Shown here piece by piece: positions 46,665-60,315 of a DNA stretch of 64,000 bases; the first letter of the stretch is position 1, and every line of letters begins with the position of its first letter. This DNA comes from Dipteronia dyeriana (lineage: Eukaryota > Streptophyta > Magnoliopsida > Sapindales > Sapindaceae): NCBI GenBank assembly GCA_032871835.1, contig CM065296.1, positions 116,446,146-116,510,145 of the forward strand, in the 5' to 3' direction. The position numbers and the translations under genes were made by a program. The notes under the pieces are model-generated. The model did not search any database. It had not been told where the DNA came from and worked only from the letters and a program-made list of their open reading frames with translations.

Positions 46665-49600
46665 CTATAGCAGCCACAATAACATTGCTCTTGTAGAACT
46701 ATTTCCTGAAAATAAACCATACCGGAACTGGTCAACCCATGACAGTTTAATCTCATTCGCACCTGTGCACTGATCCTCACCTTCTTCTTTACTGCTGAAG
46801 AGGGTCTGGTCTGAGCAGTCAAGCGAAGCCCCACAAGCTATATTATATGACTGACATGCCGAATGGCATACCCGAAGCCTGTTATCGCCATCTTCATCAC
46901 ACTTTTGGATGGAGATCTGGTTATTAAGGGACAAGCTTCTTTGTTAGCATTTATAATATGAAAAATCTTACAAAATTTGCGGGCGAAAAACGTATCTACA
47001 TGCAATGCAAGATAAGGTGATGGTTATTCTACATTTAAAAGCTCCAACAAGCAATCAAAAGAACAACAGAAGCATAATCCCATGATTGACGCAAACTAGA
47101 GATTATATCATAACAAAGGTTGAACATGAAAAAAACATGATTATGCAAGTATAGTCAGTTTTCGGTCTCAAGGAAGATAGAGTATCAGTTGTTAGGTTTA
47201 GTGTCTTGGAGAATATAAATTCAATTTTTTGCTCATGGTGGAGTGGAAAAGAAAGAAAACCAAATATAAAATAATACAGAAAAGGAAGATTTGGATTAGA
47301 GAGGGAAGAAAGATGGTATGTTAAAATGGTTAGAAACAGATAACAAGATAAGGCCACTTACCCAGCAGGCTAGTCGCTTAGCAGCCGCATCACAGTAGCT
47401 CCCTCCAAAAATATTGAATAACTTACGAGCACCAGGGTACAAGCGATGGTAGTTGGGCTTGACCACAACTTCTTCCAGCTGTTGCAGTATACTTGGCTCA
47501 CTTGGTGCACAGTGTTTTCCAGACACATCCTTCTGCAGCACATCATGGCAGACTGAAAGACTAGAGACGAGCTTGGAGCTGTTCTGACAAGTGTAGCCTG
47601 CATAGTCAGAGCAACGGAATTCACAAACTCCATTATCACAGACCCCTCCATGGAGACTGCATTGTTCATCGCAGACAGCTGCATATCACATCCAAGCACA
47701 ATGTTGTGGGAAGAAAAGCCAATTATTTGTATGGACTAATGGACGCCACACGTAACGCATAAAAAACACAAAATTACCACCACTTAAGTTGGCCATACTT
47801 GAAAATTACTAGTTAGCAAACAGAAAAAGTTTTCTCAAAGATTATCAATACCAGTAGCGCAGTCGATGCCAGTGTACCCATTTTCACATTCACAGGCCCC
47901 GTTAGTAAGGCACTTGCCATGTCCATTACAATAGCTGGGGCAGGATCCTGTCAAACGAAAAACCTTCAGTTAATACCAGACAAGGTATCCCAGAATTTTG
48001 GAACTTTCAACATTGTTTATATCTTGTACACAGACCACAGGCTATAGAAAAGGACGTAAGAGCTCACTTTTACTACAATCATGACCATGAAACCCTAGAA
48101 AGCACTGACACCTTCCATCAACACAATCTCCATTGAAATTGCAAGAATTGGGGCATTGCCCAAACACAGAAATTGTGCTTGTACTACAGAGTTCATGGTA
48201 AGCTGGGCAAATCAGTTCACCTACAGATAAAAACATATAAAAGAGATTGAGGTGTGAACAAATCTGATTTTACTTCAAATCAATCAGCAAATTGATCAGT
48301 ATAGTTACCATTGAAACCAGGGAACTGAACCTGTCCACCAGCTTCTGGACACACCTTCCATATACCATCCACAGCAACCTAAAAGGAATATAATCAGTAC
48401 TATATTTTAAGCAGAATTTTAGCAAAAATAATTAATAAAATTAAATCTAAAGATTATTGCTCAATTTATTGTTCTACATGGAAGGCAGAATTGAGGACCG
48501 CTTGCCCATTACGAGGATTTTGTAATCTGAAGTTGGTTGCAAGTTTACCAAGCATTGATGTTACAAATATAAAATTGATTATTTTATCACAATATTCTTT
48601 ATAGGAGACAAATCGCACGGGAGCAAGCCTTTTGTAAATCAACTCATGCACTATAAAATAAAGCATTTTACACAAGGGAATATCAAATGTCAAAAGCAAC
48701 AAACCATACCTCTAGTGAATTATTTACGCATCTGTGCTGATAACAGCCATTTCCTTGGGTCATAGAACCCCGTACAAATCCAGTACGAACTAATGATGAA
48801 GCCATACATCTGAATATTGACCAACAGAATTTTCAGTAATAAAGTTGCAGGTTGCAACTTAAAACTAATTAATTGTATGAATTTAAAAGTCCATCATATA
48901 AAAGTCCCTCAAAGCCCAGAATCTCACCTGGAGTTACCCCCTCGCACTTCACCCAACATTCTGTCTGGTGCTCGTGCACTGTTAGTATCTGTACATGATC
49001 CATCAGAGTAAGCTACAAAATAGGTACAGTAATCAGCTAATGAGGACTGACCACCTGCAAAAGCCAACATTATAAGTTAGTAAAACTTCACACCAAGGGC
49101 CAAATCAACTAACTCATCATTCATCGTAAGAGATATATATAGTACAAATGATTTTATTGTTTTAATCTTTATATATGTTTTAAAACATTAGTTGAGTACA
49201 AAACATATTAGTAAAAAAGAGGACTATTATTCAGCGTTGAACAGCCATCAAGAAATAAATGATTATATTGCATGTAGAACGTCAATAAATCATAATGGCC
49301 ATCAGGCCTTCCTAACAGTGAATCTCTGCCTTTCGATAAACATAAGGAATCCTCCCAGATCTAACAAAATTCATAAAAAGAAAGTTCAGATTACAGGCTA
49401 CAGCCTACAGCACACTGCAAAATGTTCTCAGATTCTACCATTTAACAAAATTGTAATCTATGACTATATTGAATTGTAAAATAATCAAGGCCTGCAATAA
49501 GTTAATCCAGAAAGGTCAATTTCTTTTGGCAGTCCAATATGTAGGCAAGGACATGATCTATTAAAATTTTCAAAGTTCATATTTGACTAATAGCAGGTGA

Positions 49601-52600
49601 CCGGCATTAATATGCGAACTATACAATCATTGATATTTAACATATGTATATAGAATGGCCTTTAAAAACCCGATATAGAAATAACAGAATAGGTATCACA
49701 TGCAACTACAGATTAGGATTGATTAAAAAAAAATACAGAAAAACACACCTTTGTTAGCCTGGGGAAAATAACGAGCCCACTGGGGGAGGTCACCGCTGTA
49801 AGTTACAATTGGGCAGTAACCCTCTGCTTCTCTGTTATATGTACATCCAGACAACTGAGAGGTGTTGCAATGGTATGCCCCCTTCCAGAGGTTGCAGGGG
49901 GAGGTAACAAAATCAGTTCCTTGGCTGCGACCCCAATCAAGATGGTCTGCCATGCTATAATTAGCTTGGTACCAACCGCTATCCTCCAATAAAGCTAGTG
50001 TCATTTTTGAAACTACTGATCTTGTATCTACTGACCCTGTCATAATCTCATTCATCAGTAGCCTTTTCTCCCAGTGAGATCCTGTAGAAAAGTTGCCAAA
50101 CAAAACACTAAATCACTAATTATTAAACTCAGAGACACAACCACACAAATATAATGCAAGCAATATGGTGTTTCTGAATGCCGCATCTGTTAAAAGTTAT
50201 TGTCACGCAAATTCATTTCCAGTGGTTAAATATTCTTGCATTCATTTTTAGCACAAAAGACCTAAGCTGGTTTCCAGATTCCCTTCGTATCAATGAAAAG
50301 GTTTGGCGGAAGCACATTTATAGATTCTGAAAATGATTATACATTGCTCAGACGGCACACAAAGGATATAATTACAGAAAAGAAAGGCAAACCTGATGTT
50401 CCACGTCCTCCCCCATCTTCTAGCTCCAAACCAGTAAAATTTTCAGAGAATGCCTGCCAATATAGCACTCATCAAAAATTTGTTGGTTTTCTATTTCGTG
50501 GCCATTGCAAATTTAGAGCCTTGAACCATGAGCAGAGAATATTCTGGAAGTACGATTCTCATAAGGAGAAATTTATTCCTAGCATTATGAAAGTGAGAAT
50601 TACCCCATAATGATAACGTGAGTGCATGACAACATGAGGAAGCACCACACGTGTAACCATCCGCCCTAGCTTTTCATCCATAACTTGTTGAGTAACCTGT
50701 AAAAATATATGAGACGCTATATACGGATGTCCATGTTATATTAAAAGAAATGTACACAATAAAGTAACCAGTATATCTCGGAAGAGAAGACAGACAAACG
50801 GAATACTTTTGAAGGCATCCATATTCCAGATAAAGAAAATTTCATCACCATTCATTTTTACGTATTTTTTAATCTAATCCAATCCAATCCAGTTTAATCT
50901 TGGACATCAATAATGACCTACCATTCTAGTGGATTTAATCTTTAACACTATGGCTTATCAACATCATCAATTCATCATCTTCCTACCTATGTTAGGTCGA
51001 CGGTTCCGGTTCCGGTGGTCCGGGTTTTTTTTTTTGGCTAGACGGTACAGTAAAAAAAAAAACTGATTTGTTGGAACAGTCCGGTTCGAACCGGAACCGT
51101 GTTCCGGAACCACTACAGTGCACAGTTCCGGTCCGGTTCCGGTTCCAAACCTTCAAAAACGGTTCGGTTTCGGTTTTCGGCCGTTCGGTTCACCGGTTCG
51201 AACCAAACCGCCGACATGTCTAATGTTAGGTACAGTTGCATAAAATTTGGTATTACACATTTTGGATTTTACCTTATTAGATATTGGAGAAACTTATTAC
51301 AGTAGTATCATATATCACCTATGCCTAACAGGCTGTTGAATTGAATTTTACATTATTAATATGCTAAAAATTGGATTTTATTTAATTAATACAACTCAGA
51401 ATTAGTTGGACACTTCTGAATTGTAAAAGACAAAAACAAATTGGGTCTTTTTAAGGAGAGTAAGTTACGATTTATGCAAACTGATCTTTAAAAAACTTTT
51501 TAAAATTAAAACCAATACAAAAAGAATTCTGCCATCTTTTCTAGTGGATGTTGCAGTCCTACACTGTTTACCTGACTTCGCCTTCTTTTCCTCTCGTCCC
51601 TAAAATGGGAAAACGCGTGAGGATCAAAGCCGAGAACATGCATTACCTGGAGAAGATTCAAAATGTTGATAAGTGTAAACAGCATCTTCAAACTTCAAAA
51701 TTCCATGAATTTGAAATTTAACTGACCTCATGAATGAGAGTAGCTGAAAGTAGAGTCTCAGCTTCAGCGGTCAAATGGCGAGGGGCAACATTCACATGTC
51801 CTACAAAGAAAAGGCACCATAGCTCTCATTTCAGAAATCTATTAAATACAAAGGCAAGATATGTCAATCAACAATGGCCCATAAAAAATAAAAAAATAAA
51901 ATAAAATAAAAGGTACCGGCAATTGCGCGGCCCCATTGATCACGCTCACATGCCACTGCCCATGCAAGAGTGTTGCCAGTGGTAGGTCTTGTAGTCACCA
52001 ACAGAACTAAGTCCGCGTCAGCAACACCCACTGGTATAAAATTAAATACACGCATAAATTCAAATATATCAGGAAGTGCCACAAACCCAGATTATTAACA
52101 GGAGAAACTTTCTCAAGAACAGGTCCGATCAATTGCAATGAGATACCTTCAACATATTCACGCGGAAGCTGTACACCTCCATCTTGTCCACATGCAGAAT
52201 ATCCACTCAAACGCAAATTCCCCTTAACAGGCTCTACAGCCAGGGCTCTCTTGAACCAATCTGCTGTCTGCCCCAGAGCCTTTATAATATGGTTCTAAAA
52301 GTTAATATTTTATTTTATCAAAGACTCTCTGGCAAAAGTACAAAATGTCTAAACAAGGAAAGACAACAAATCAAAACCTTGCGAAGGCGATGTCTTTTGT
52401 CCTCGCCGGATATATCATCCAATGTACAGTTATACCAGCAGTCACCATGTATTGGAGGATCAGTATGAGGATTGCAAGAAGGATTGCCAGGAAGAGATGT
52501 GGCAGGAGGCTCCCCAAGCTGGTAAACAAAGATGGAGGGTAGAAGAAAACCAAAGAAAACAAGAGCTATGTTAGTCACGAAATCTTCGCCCATGTACAAA

Positions 52601-53662
52601 GCAACAGCTGTCAAGTTACTTATAAAACCGACCTTCACAATGTCGCCAACTTTCCGACAATCTCTATCCGGCGAGTGACCAACAGCATCATAATTTAAAT
52701 AAATTCTAATAGGCTGCTTTGCAATATTCTGCTGTTCCTGTATATTGGGAATCCCAAGCAATGCCCTTCCTTTCCGGTGAAGGGATTTCAAGCTACCGTA
52801 CTCATTATAAACTTGTGGGGTGATCGAGTATACCTTACGACCAGGCCTCCTCCTCTGTTCGAGGATCTGATCATGGATACATGAATGTGATACAATGTTT
52901 TTACTTCCCCTATCATAGTCTTTCGGTTGCAGTTGATGTTCTTGAATTTTAGCATTAGCAGCTTCAAACAATAACAATATAAATACAATCTGAAGCAAAA
53001 AAAGGAAACAACACAAGTTATGAGTAAGCAAATTAAAACAAGTTCAGGCATACAAAACACAAAAACCAAATTCATTAGCTAAGCAATTGCTAGAGATCCA
53101 AAAACCCTAAAATCAAAAACCATCTATTGCCATAAAAAAGATCAAACTTTTAAACTTCATCATCTTAGTAAGTACAACAACCACATGATGCAACTAATAG
53201 TTGCATTGTTGACCACCTGACCCAGAATTCCTCCAACCCCTCTCCTCCGAAACCTAACCTTAATATATGGCTTTCAAGGCCAAATTCACACAATTTCTCT
53301 CACAAAATTAACCATCTCAATTATTTGATTGAATACAGAAGAAAAGTTGAAAAAACCAAAAAGGAAATTTCCATACTTGGTACAAAAACTTAACGAATAA
53401 CCGAACTGGAAATTCCTGAATCTTACAATTGCCAAAACAGTGAAGACTGTCACTGACAAAACCCCAAAAATTAACATTTATGATTTAAAAAAAAAATAGT
53501 GCAAATAATAGAAGAGGAAGCAGAAACCCTAAAATACCTCCTAATCAAAAAAAAAAAAAAAAAAAAGCTACGTGAGCTTACCTCAAAAACAACGGCAGCG
53601 AATCGAGCCTTAGAATCGAATCTGGGCACGGTACATGAGCTACACCGGATAATTACCTCCAT
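46665..53662 (-). CDS. Leishmanolysin-like (M8) zinc metalloprotease with EGF-like repeats
   Basis: M8 peptidases are secreted or surface zinc proteases. Seventeen exons join in phase to 858 residues: 53662-53582, 52989-52633, 52518-52378, 52279-52147, 52030-51917, 51800-51727, 51646-51572, 50696-50604, 50453-50393, 50081-49749, 49054-48928, 48809-48710, 48378-48309, 48220-48068, 47947-47852, 47678-47362, 46916-46665. All junctions are GT-AG. Exons 1-2 encode a signal peptide (to about residue 40). The zinc motif HEVMH (299-303) is split between exons 6 and 7; the third ligand is H379 (GSHWEKR), followed by the Met-turn NEIMTG (M390). Exons 14-16 hold EGF-like modules ([16 protein letters not shown]). 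The C-terminus ends in a short hydrophobic stretch. It resembles Arabidopsis At5g42620. The plant role is poorly known. Introns contain a hAT MITE. Confidence 0.93.
50997..51222. mobile_element. hAT-type MITE rich in GGTTCC/GGTTCG motifs inside intron 7 of the protease gene
   Basis: The 8-bp direct repeat ATGTTAGG flanks it (50989-50996 and 51223-51230). The right end, reversed, reads TAGACATGTCGGCGG; the left end starts at TCGACGG, so the outer eight bases (TAGACATG) appear lost. The terminus and CGGTTC-rich interior match the family of the element at 8795-9134. It lies between exon 7 (to 51572) and exon 8 (from 50696) and leaves the splice sites intact. Confidence 0.75.
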
Positions 53663-54112
53663 GAAATGTTGAAAACGGTAGCTTAAACAGTCTTAATTCC
53701 ATCAAATCGCCGGCGATTCTTCAATCGGTTTCAGCAAAACCAAGAAAAATCGCAGGCTATTCTGCATTTCGACTTTTTTTAAAAAAAAAAAAACTTAAAA
53801 AACACGCAAATCCGACGACCTGAGACTGTTGAGACCCGGCTTCTCCTCCACACAACTGGTCGATGATTTTCTGTTCAAATTTTAAAAATTCGAAAGGGAC
53901 AACAACAACAACAAAAAAATAATTGCTGAAGAAATAGTAAAAGCAAAAGAGTCTCGATTTGTCAGAATCGATTTTATAGACTTGTTCAAAATTAATGTTT
54001 TGTTGAGTCACTCACTCCAAACAAAAGAGCTTTTCTCACAGTTTTTTATTTCTTTTTTGTTTCGTTTTCGGCTTGATTTTGAAGAGATGAAAAACAGTTA
54101 CAGTCGAGAGAT

Positions 54113-54154
<42 letters not shown>

Positions 54155-54689
54155 TGGTGAGGTGGGTATAGACTAGAGAAGATAATCTATTAATCTTGCT
54201 CTTTTTTCTTTTTTCTTTTCTTTTTTTTTAGTGATTTCTAATAATTATTAATAAATATATAAGAGTTATTTTAGAGAATTTTATTTTTTATTTATTACAG
54301 ACATGACGTGAAATATCAAAGACAGTGTTTGTCCATTGGATCCTTCGTGTTGCGGGAAATTACATAATGGTCCCTTCGTTTTTTTACGTGTTTTTTACTG
54401 TGTGTTTTAATGGCGATGAAAAGTATTTATAAAATTCACGTGCTTATCGAAGTAAATGTTTGATCAAGTCAGGGAGATTTCATGAATCGCGACAGCAAAA
54501 TGGACCATTATAATTTTTTTTAAAGAAAGAAAAATCATCCTGATTAATTAATAATTATGCTGATAAATTAACATCGATATTGAGATTTAGGTCATGATTT
54601 TATGTTTGATTTTTACAAAAAAAAAATTGTAAACTTGGACAAAAAAGTCAATACCTTTTTTGAATGGAATTAGCAATTACAAAAATAAA
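53663..54689. other. 5' leader and promoter of the protease gene, then intergenic
   Basis: The first 100-400 bases upstream of the minus-strand ATG are probably leader and promoter. A (TA)n tract of about 30 bases lies at 54117-54147. No other gene. Confidence 0.4.
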
Positions 54690-55231
54690 ACTCTATCCAC
54701 AGCTTACTCAGCAAGATTTATCAAAATTATAATAGAGTTAATTTATTATGTACGTATCAAATGATATCTAATCCTATTAGATTGAATGAACTAATAGAAA
54801 TATCAAATGAGAGTTAAAATATTTATAAAATGAAACTATATCATACCTTATTCAGATGAATAAAAGATTATTGAAATACTAAAGTTTATCTTAAATCCTA
54901 ACCAACTTAATGATTGTTTTTTTTTATATCTAAAATCCTATAAGACATTAATTTATTAGACACATGGATAAATCTTATAAATTAAGATATTATAATATAT
55001 TTGTTTTTTCATTATTGATGACTTATTATGAATGTAAAATTGTTTTGGTTGTCATAAAGTTTTTTCAAAATTGGAAATTTTTAGAAAATTATTGGAAAGA
55101 TTTTATTATGTATGGGTAAAATTGTAAATGTTTGAATTGTTATAGGATATTTATAAAAATTTACTAAAAATACTCTGTTATACCACATTTTTAATAAGAC
55201 AAAAGTAAAAAAAAAATTACTTTTTAAAAAA

Positions 55232-55268
<37 letters not shown>

Positions 55269-55560
55269 TATTTTAATATATAACTCGGAAATACAAACAA
55301 ACTGGTTTATCTTAATTTAAGATATAAAGGGGAATAAGTCTTATGATGAAAAAAAACAAACACCCCTTACAAATATTATGGAGTTAATTTATTATCATCT
55401 ATAGATATAAAATGACACCTAACTCTGTTGAATCGATTGAGTGATTATAAAATACCAAATAAGAGTCGAGCATTCATTAAACAAAACTTTATGTATAGCT
55501 TAACAAGATTATAGAGTTGATTTATTACCATCTTCGGCTATAAAATGGCACCTAACCCTA
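54690..55560. repeat. Three diverged copies of a ~110-150-bp repeat flanking another repeat
   Basis: A block beginning ATAGAGTTAATTTATTA and containing AAATGRYAYCTAAYCCTATT recurs near 54735, 55380 and 55513. The first copy is separated from the others by the dispersed repeat (54945-55195) and a (TA)n tract (55235-55266), suggesting an insertion into an older repeat array. Confidence 0.55.
54945..55195 (-). repeat. Dispersed repeat, copy B (inverted relative to copy A)
   Basis: Reading the minus strand, the ~250 bases match 10265-10515: ATAAATATCCTATAACAATT, AAACATTTACAATTTTACCC, TTTTACATTCATAATAAGTC and TATAAGATTTATCCAT. The two copies are 44 kb apart in opposite orientation. Confidence 0.65.
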
Positions 55561-57126
55561 TTATGAAAAGTGAGAAAATATCAATCTTCAATCAAAAAGT
55601 GATTAATAGCGAAAGACTTATTAATATATTTGTTTTGTTAAAAGATAAAGAGTTTATTCGAACCCTTGAATGAAATTGTTAGAGATAATTTGTAACACAA
55701 GTATTTAATAAACATATCAATTATTTAAAATATAATATTGTTAAAATGAAATAATAATAATAGTAAATACAAGGTTTTGAAAGGAGTGTTAAATTCCAAA
55801 ATAATTATAGGAATTAAATTAGATTTGACATATATTTGTAAAGGGATTATAGATAATGTTTGATTAATTGATTTGAGAAGTTGAAATCATATGATATGAA
55901 AAGCATGATCTAAAAATCTAAAAACAAAATAATTTTGTAATACTGAATTTGGGAGGCAATTAAGATGAGTCATGCCGTACAAGTAACTGCATTAAATGGT
56001 TGGGCTATATCGTCAACGTATTAACTTGGATTGACTCATAAAATTTTAATAATCAATGGCCCACATTTTTTGAATCGCATCGCTGTCAGGTTTTCTAAGA
56101 CATACTTTATGGCAATTTGCCATGTGGTCCCACTCACGGCTCACCCTATTATATACTTTTATTTATTTATTTTTTTTTATAAAATAAAAACACAAATTTG
56201 ATTCCTTATCCATAAACTGTATTAATTAATTTATTTTTTAAAAATAACAATACTTTATACTGTCTGGTCAACACCAAAAGAGTTGATTCCATCAATAAAA
56301 TGGTACCATGTGACCTATTTTATTAGATAAATATAAAAAAATTAAAGAAAAATGGTCATGTAGTAACAGCCTATTGGAGGAACCAATGTCCAACAAAATT
56401 TCTTTTTAAAAAAAAATTGATGGAATGGGATTGGATTTTGATCACTAACCACCTTATATAAATAATTGGTGTGAAGTAATTCTATTTTTTTTATATTATT
56501 AAAGTATAAAAATAATAGAAATAATCCAAACAATCATTTTATAATAACATTAGATATGTAGCAATAGATAGTTATATATTACTAATATGAGAGTAGAATT
56601 CAGATCCAATATATTTATAGTCTTGAATATCCACTCTTAAGGAAATCTACTACATATATCGGTAAATAAAAAAAAGGTCGTATTATGCGTATTTAATTTA
56701 TATGTCTCTCAGTTACCGATATGTATTGGATTTTTTCCAAATAATATAGGGAAACGCTTGAACTAAGGAGGAATGTGATTAATAAATTATTACTAATACA
56801 AAGAAAGGGATATTATTCTTCATTTGTTTATTAATTTAATATATCTGATTATATCATTTAAGATACAAAATATAAAACCAGATTAATAAAAGGAATATTA
56901 TTCTTATAAATTAATATCCTGATTTTATTTTTAGAACTTGGAAGATTAGATAAAATATTAACTGAAATTAGGGATTAATGATTCCCTTTAAGGGATTAAG
57001 ATAATTATTTGATTAAATAAAATGATTAAAAAAACTTATTGTCAAAAGAAATACGTAATTGTGGATGAATTTTTTTTTAAGTGATAATACCTTAGTAGCA
57101 ACCTATAGAAAATATTATTCATTAAA
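55561..57126. other. Intergenic, nothing recognised
   Basis: AT-rich sequence with no open frame or transposon I could bound. Confidence 0.4.
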
Positions 57127-57462
57127 GGGATGTCAAAATTATCCATGGATACATATAATTCCGTAGGAATCTATTCTATTTAAAATATGAATGGATACTA
57201 TTATTTTGGAGATATCGGATACGGATATCATTCTAATATTTATATTATTTTCGGTGATGGGGATAAATACCATCTACGGATATCCCGATCTATTATAAAT
57301 TTTAATATTTTAAAAATATATAAAATTAATATATAATTATTAATTTTAATTATATAAGTTATAATTAAACTGGATGTATTTGTTTCTCCCTTTAAATACG
57401 ATAAGATGTACTATTACACCACATGTTAGTTATATTTTTTTCTTGTAAACTATAATAATTTA

Positions 57463-57543
<81 letters not shown>

Positions 57544-57713
57544 GGAGTAGAGATAAAAATCTCTACCTCAATTCAGAGATTATCCGAATTCGCTCAGTTC
57601 GCTTAGAAATAGAGATGGATACGGAGAAGAGATACATTATACATTTATACATATCTCAAACGGATACGAGGATGAATATTGGTATATACATTTATGATCT
57701 ACAACTTCATCCC
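57127..57713. mobile_element. Probable hAT-like element with GGATA motifs and a long internal (TA)n tract
   Basis: Both halves are rich in GGATAC/GGATAT hexamers (CGGATACGGATATC, GGATATCCCG, ATGGATACGGAG, ACGGATACGAGGATG). The ends are AAGGGATGTCA (57126) and, reversed, TAGGGATGAAG (to ~57713). No clean target duplication was found. The design parallels the other hexamer-array hAT elements in the window. Confidence 0.5.
57465..57540. repeat. (TA)38 microsatellite
   Basis: An uninterrupted 76-base alternating TA tract, the longest in the window. Other (TA)n tracts of 18-40 bases occur near 8975, 13700, 25228, 54117, 55235, 60282, 61895, 62139 and 63785. Confidence 0.97.
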
Positions 57714-58186
57714 TATTATCACTCACGTCAAATGTACTTATGAAACCCTTTAATTTATAATAGTTCAAATAAAAAATAATAATTGTGACTCGTGTTAGAG
57801 TTTTAAATTTTGATACTTTAACATAAAAAATGGTGAAAATTACCAAAAAAAATAACCATTCTTCATTTAAGTAACAAAGTTTGAATTCCACACTTGCATC
57901 TTAAATCGCAAATCCACCAAGTGTTGAGAGACGTACTTCACGATATTAGGAGTATGTTCCGACTCATATTTATAATTATAGTGGTTGATCTCATAAGATA
58001 ATGACATAATTCTTAAAATAAAAAAAAAACTTTTCTTTCTTTCTTAAAAAAAGAGATGATACTTTTGTCTCTTTTATAATATATCCGATATAAATATACA
58101 TTTTTGAGTTTTTAAATATTGTTACATCAGTATTTTTATTCAACATTAGCCCATTTTGTAAAAATAAAATTGAGAAATATATATTC

Positions 58187-58478
58187 ACATCTCCAATGCA
58201 ATTATCTAAACTTAAATATATAATTATTTTATGATCGAACTTAATAAAACAATTATTACATTAATCTAAATCAACATTTATAGGAGAATTCCATATTCTC
58301 TATTTTTTTTTACCACATTATTTCCATATTCTCTAATTTTATTTTATTTTGTCACATCATCTCCATATTCAACTTAGATAATTGTATTGGAGATAGTTTT
58401 TATAACTTCTTCGGTATCTATTCTATATAGCACTCCATTTTTCTCTAAATGCATAATAGCATTGGAGATGCTCTTATA
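58187..58478. mobile_element. MITE with CATCTCCAATGC ends
   Basis: The left end CATCTCCAATGCAATTAT and the reversed right end CATCTCCAATGCTATTAT form inverted termini (16 of 18 identical). The interior matches the right half of the element at 8711-9510 in the same orientation. About 290 bp, non-coding. Confidence 0.75.
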
Positions 58479-58599
58479 ATAAATATATATTCCATTTTAT
58501 ACAAGTTCAAATAGAATTAAAAAATTTGGTTGATAAAAAGGTGGCATGGAGATTACGCCCTAGTTTGTGAATGCTTCATGAATTGCTATTGGGATCAAA

Positions 58600-59338
58600 A
58601 GTGATTCCAAACTAGGTCTAGACCCAATTTGGTATTGTTTCTGCAGCTGCTTCCGATGCAAAAAGTGATTTCGGACCAAAGACATGGTGTTTTGTAAAAT
58701 TGTGGGGAAGTGCTTTTAATCACTTTTAGTTTCTCCCAACTGAGTTTTTAAGAAGCTACAAATACATGTTTTTGAATTTTGGTTTCTGCTTTTAGAAAAC
58801 GCGCTACAGTGATATTAAATAAAATTTTACTAACTTTCCAACTTTGTCATTGTCTTTAACAAAATGTACCAACAACTTTGGGCTTAAATTGTTATAAAAA
58901 AAATGTTTCCATAACTATACAAAAAAAATGAGATTAATTAATTCAATAGAGTAGAATAAAAAAAAATAAGGAAATAAAGTTGAATAAAAAAAGAAATAAG
59001 GAAATGAATGAATCAGACTAATTAATTCAATAAAGTAAAATAAAAAATTGGACTAATTAATTCAATAGAGTACCATAATTATATAACACTTAACATTAAG
59101 CACAAATAAACAAGAAAAATATCAAGTATAACGCATTAACATCATTTAGATGTTTATGTCCTTTTAGTAATTTTACACACTCACAATATTTTTTAACTTC
59201 AGTTTACCAAAAATTGAAATTGCTTTTAGTTGTCATAACACTTTTGAAAATCGGTTTACCAAACACCCAACTGATTCTTCTCCACAATAATTCCAAAAGC
59301 ACTTCTCCCCACAACACAACAGTACCAAACTGAGCCCT
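58600..59338. mobile_element. MITE with CTCAGTTTGGTACTGTT-type ends, copy 1
   Basis: The left end CCCAATTTGGTATTGTTTC (58622) and the reversed right end CTCAGTTTGGTACTGTTGT (to ~59333) are inverted termini. The subterminal parts share AAGTGCTTTTAATCACTTTT-like and reversed AAAAGCACTTCTCC blocks. Non-coding. Confidence 0.6.
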
Positions 59339-60055
59339 AGTGTTTTTGGTAAAATTGTTGGGAAGTGTTTCTGGTCACGTTTGACTTCCCTGGCAACAGT
59401 TTTGAGAAACTAATTTTGTAATCTTTAAAAAACTGCTTTCTAGGAAGCAGTAATGAAACAAAGGATCACTTAGCATTCATTTGAGATTTTTTGTTGTCCA
59501 TTTCAAATTTGTAATCCCATGACTCCACGAAACATATTTTGGTATTTAGATTTTTTTTTTGAAGAAATCAAAGGAGTTTTCTTGATATATACACAATATA
59601 TATGTCAATAGATTCTGAAAAATAATAATAATATGTTATGGTCACACAAAAACAAAACAAAATATTTATTTAATTTATAACATATTTATGGTTACATAAA
59701 AATAAAACAAATTATTATTTTTATTTATAACATGTTTATGATCACATAAAATATAGAACAATTTTTAGTTTATTTTATAATATGTTTATGATCACATAAA
59801 AATAAAACAAATTATTTATTTTCAAAACATCTTCGATTTTCATTTCTGTCATTTCTAGTAATTTTACACAATCACAACACTTTTTACTAACTGTTTACAA
59901 AACATATTGAAATAGTTTTCGGTTCTCATAGTACTTTTAAAAACCAGTTTACCAAACACTTAATTAATTTTTCTTACAACAAATAAAAAAACAATTCCTT
60001 CACATTAGAATCAAAAGCAATCATCCCCACGGTACAACAGTCCTAAACTAAGGCT
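59339..60055. mobile_element. Related diverged element, copy 2
   Basis: The left part (GGTAAAATTGTTGGGAAGTGTTTCTGGTCACG) mirrors the right part (AAAAGCAATCATCCCCACGG, ACAACAGTCCTAAACTAAGG) in the same layout as copy 1, which it abuts. It includes three AT-rich subrepeats of the CATAAAAATAAAACAAATTATT type between 59640 and 59830. Confidence 0.45.
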
Positions 60056-60279
60056 ATGTTTGAGATTGCTTTGCTTATTGAATAATCCGTTTATAGCTTA
60101 ACTTTAGAAATAATCAACTTATGACTTAAGTTGATAGGTGTTTGGTAAATTGACTTTATAAATAATCAATTTATGAAAAGAAAAAAAACAAGAAAAAAGT
60201 GTTTGGTAAACTATAATTGATTATAAAAAATGACCAAAATGGACATATATGGTCAAATTTGATATATATTGTTATAATG

Positions 60280-60315
<36 letters not shown>

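Noticed and set aside
50293..50610. 105-codon open frame on the plus strand
   Set aside because: Antisense to exons 8-9 of the metalloprotease gene, whose exon phases are fully consistent.
57465..57540. Replication origin or scaffold attachment site
   Set aside because: A simple TA tract alone does not support either claim.
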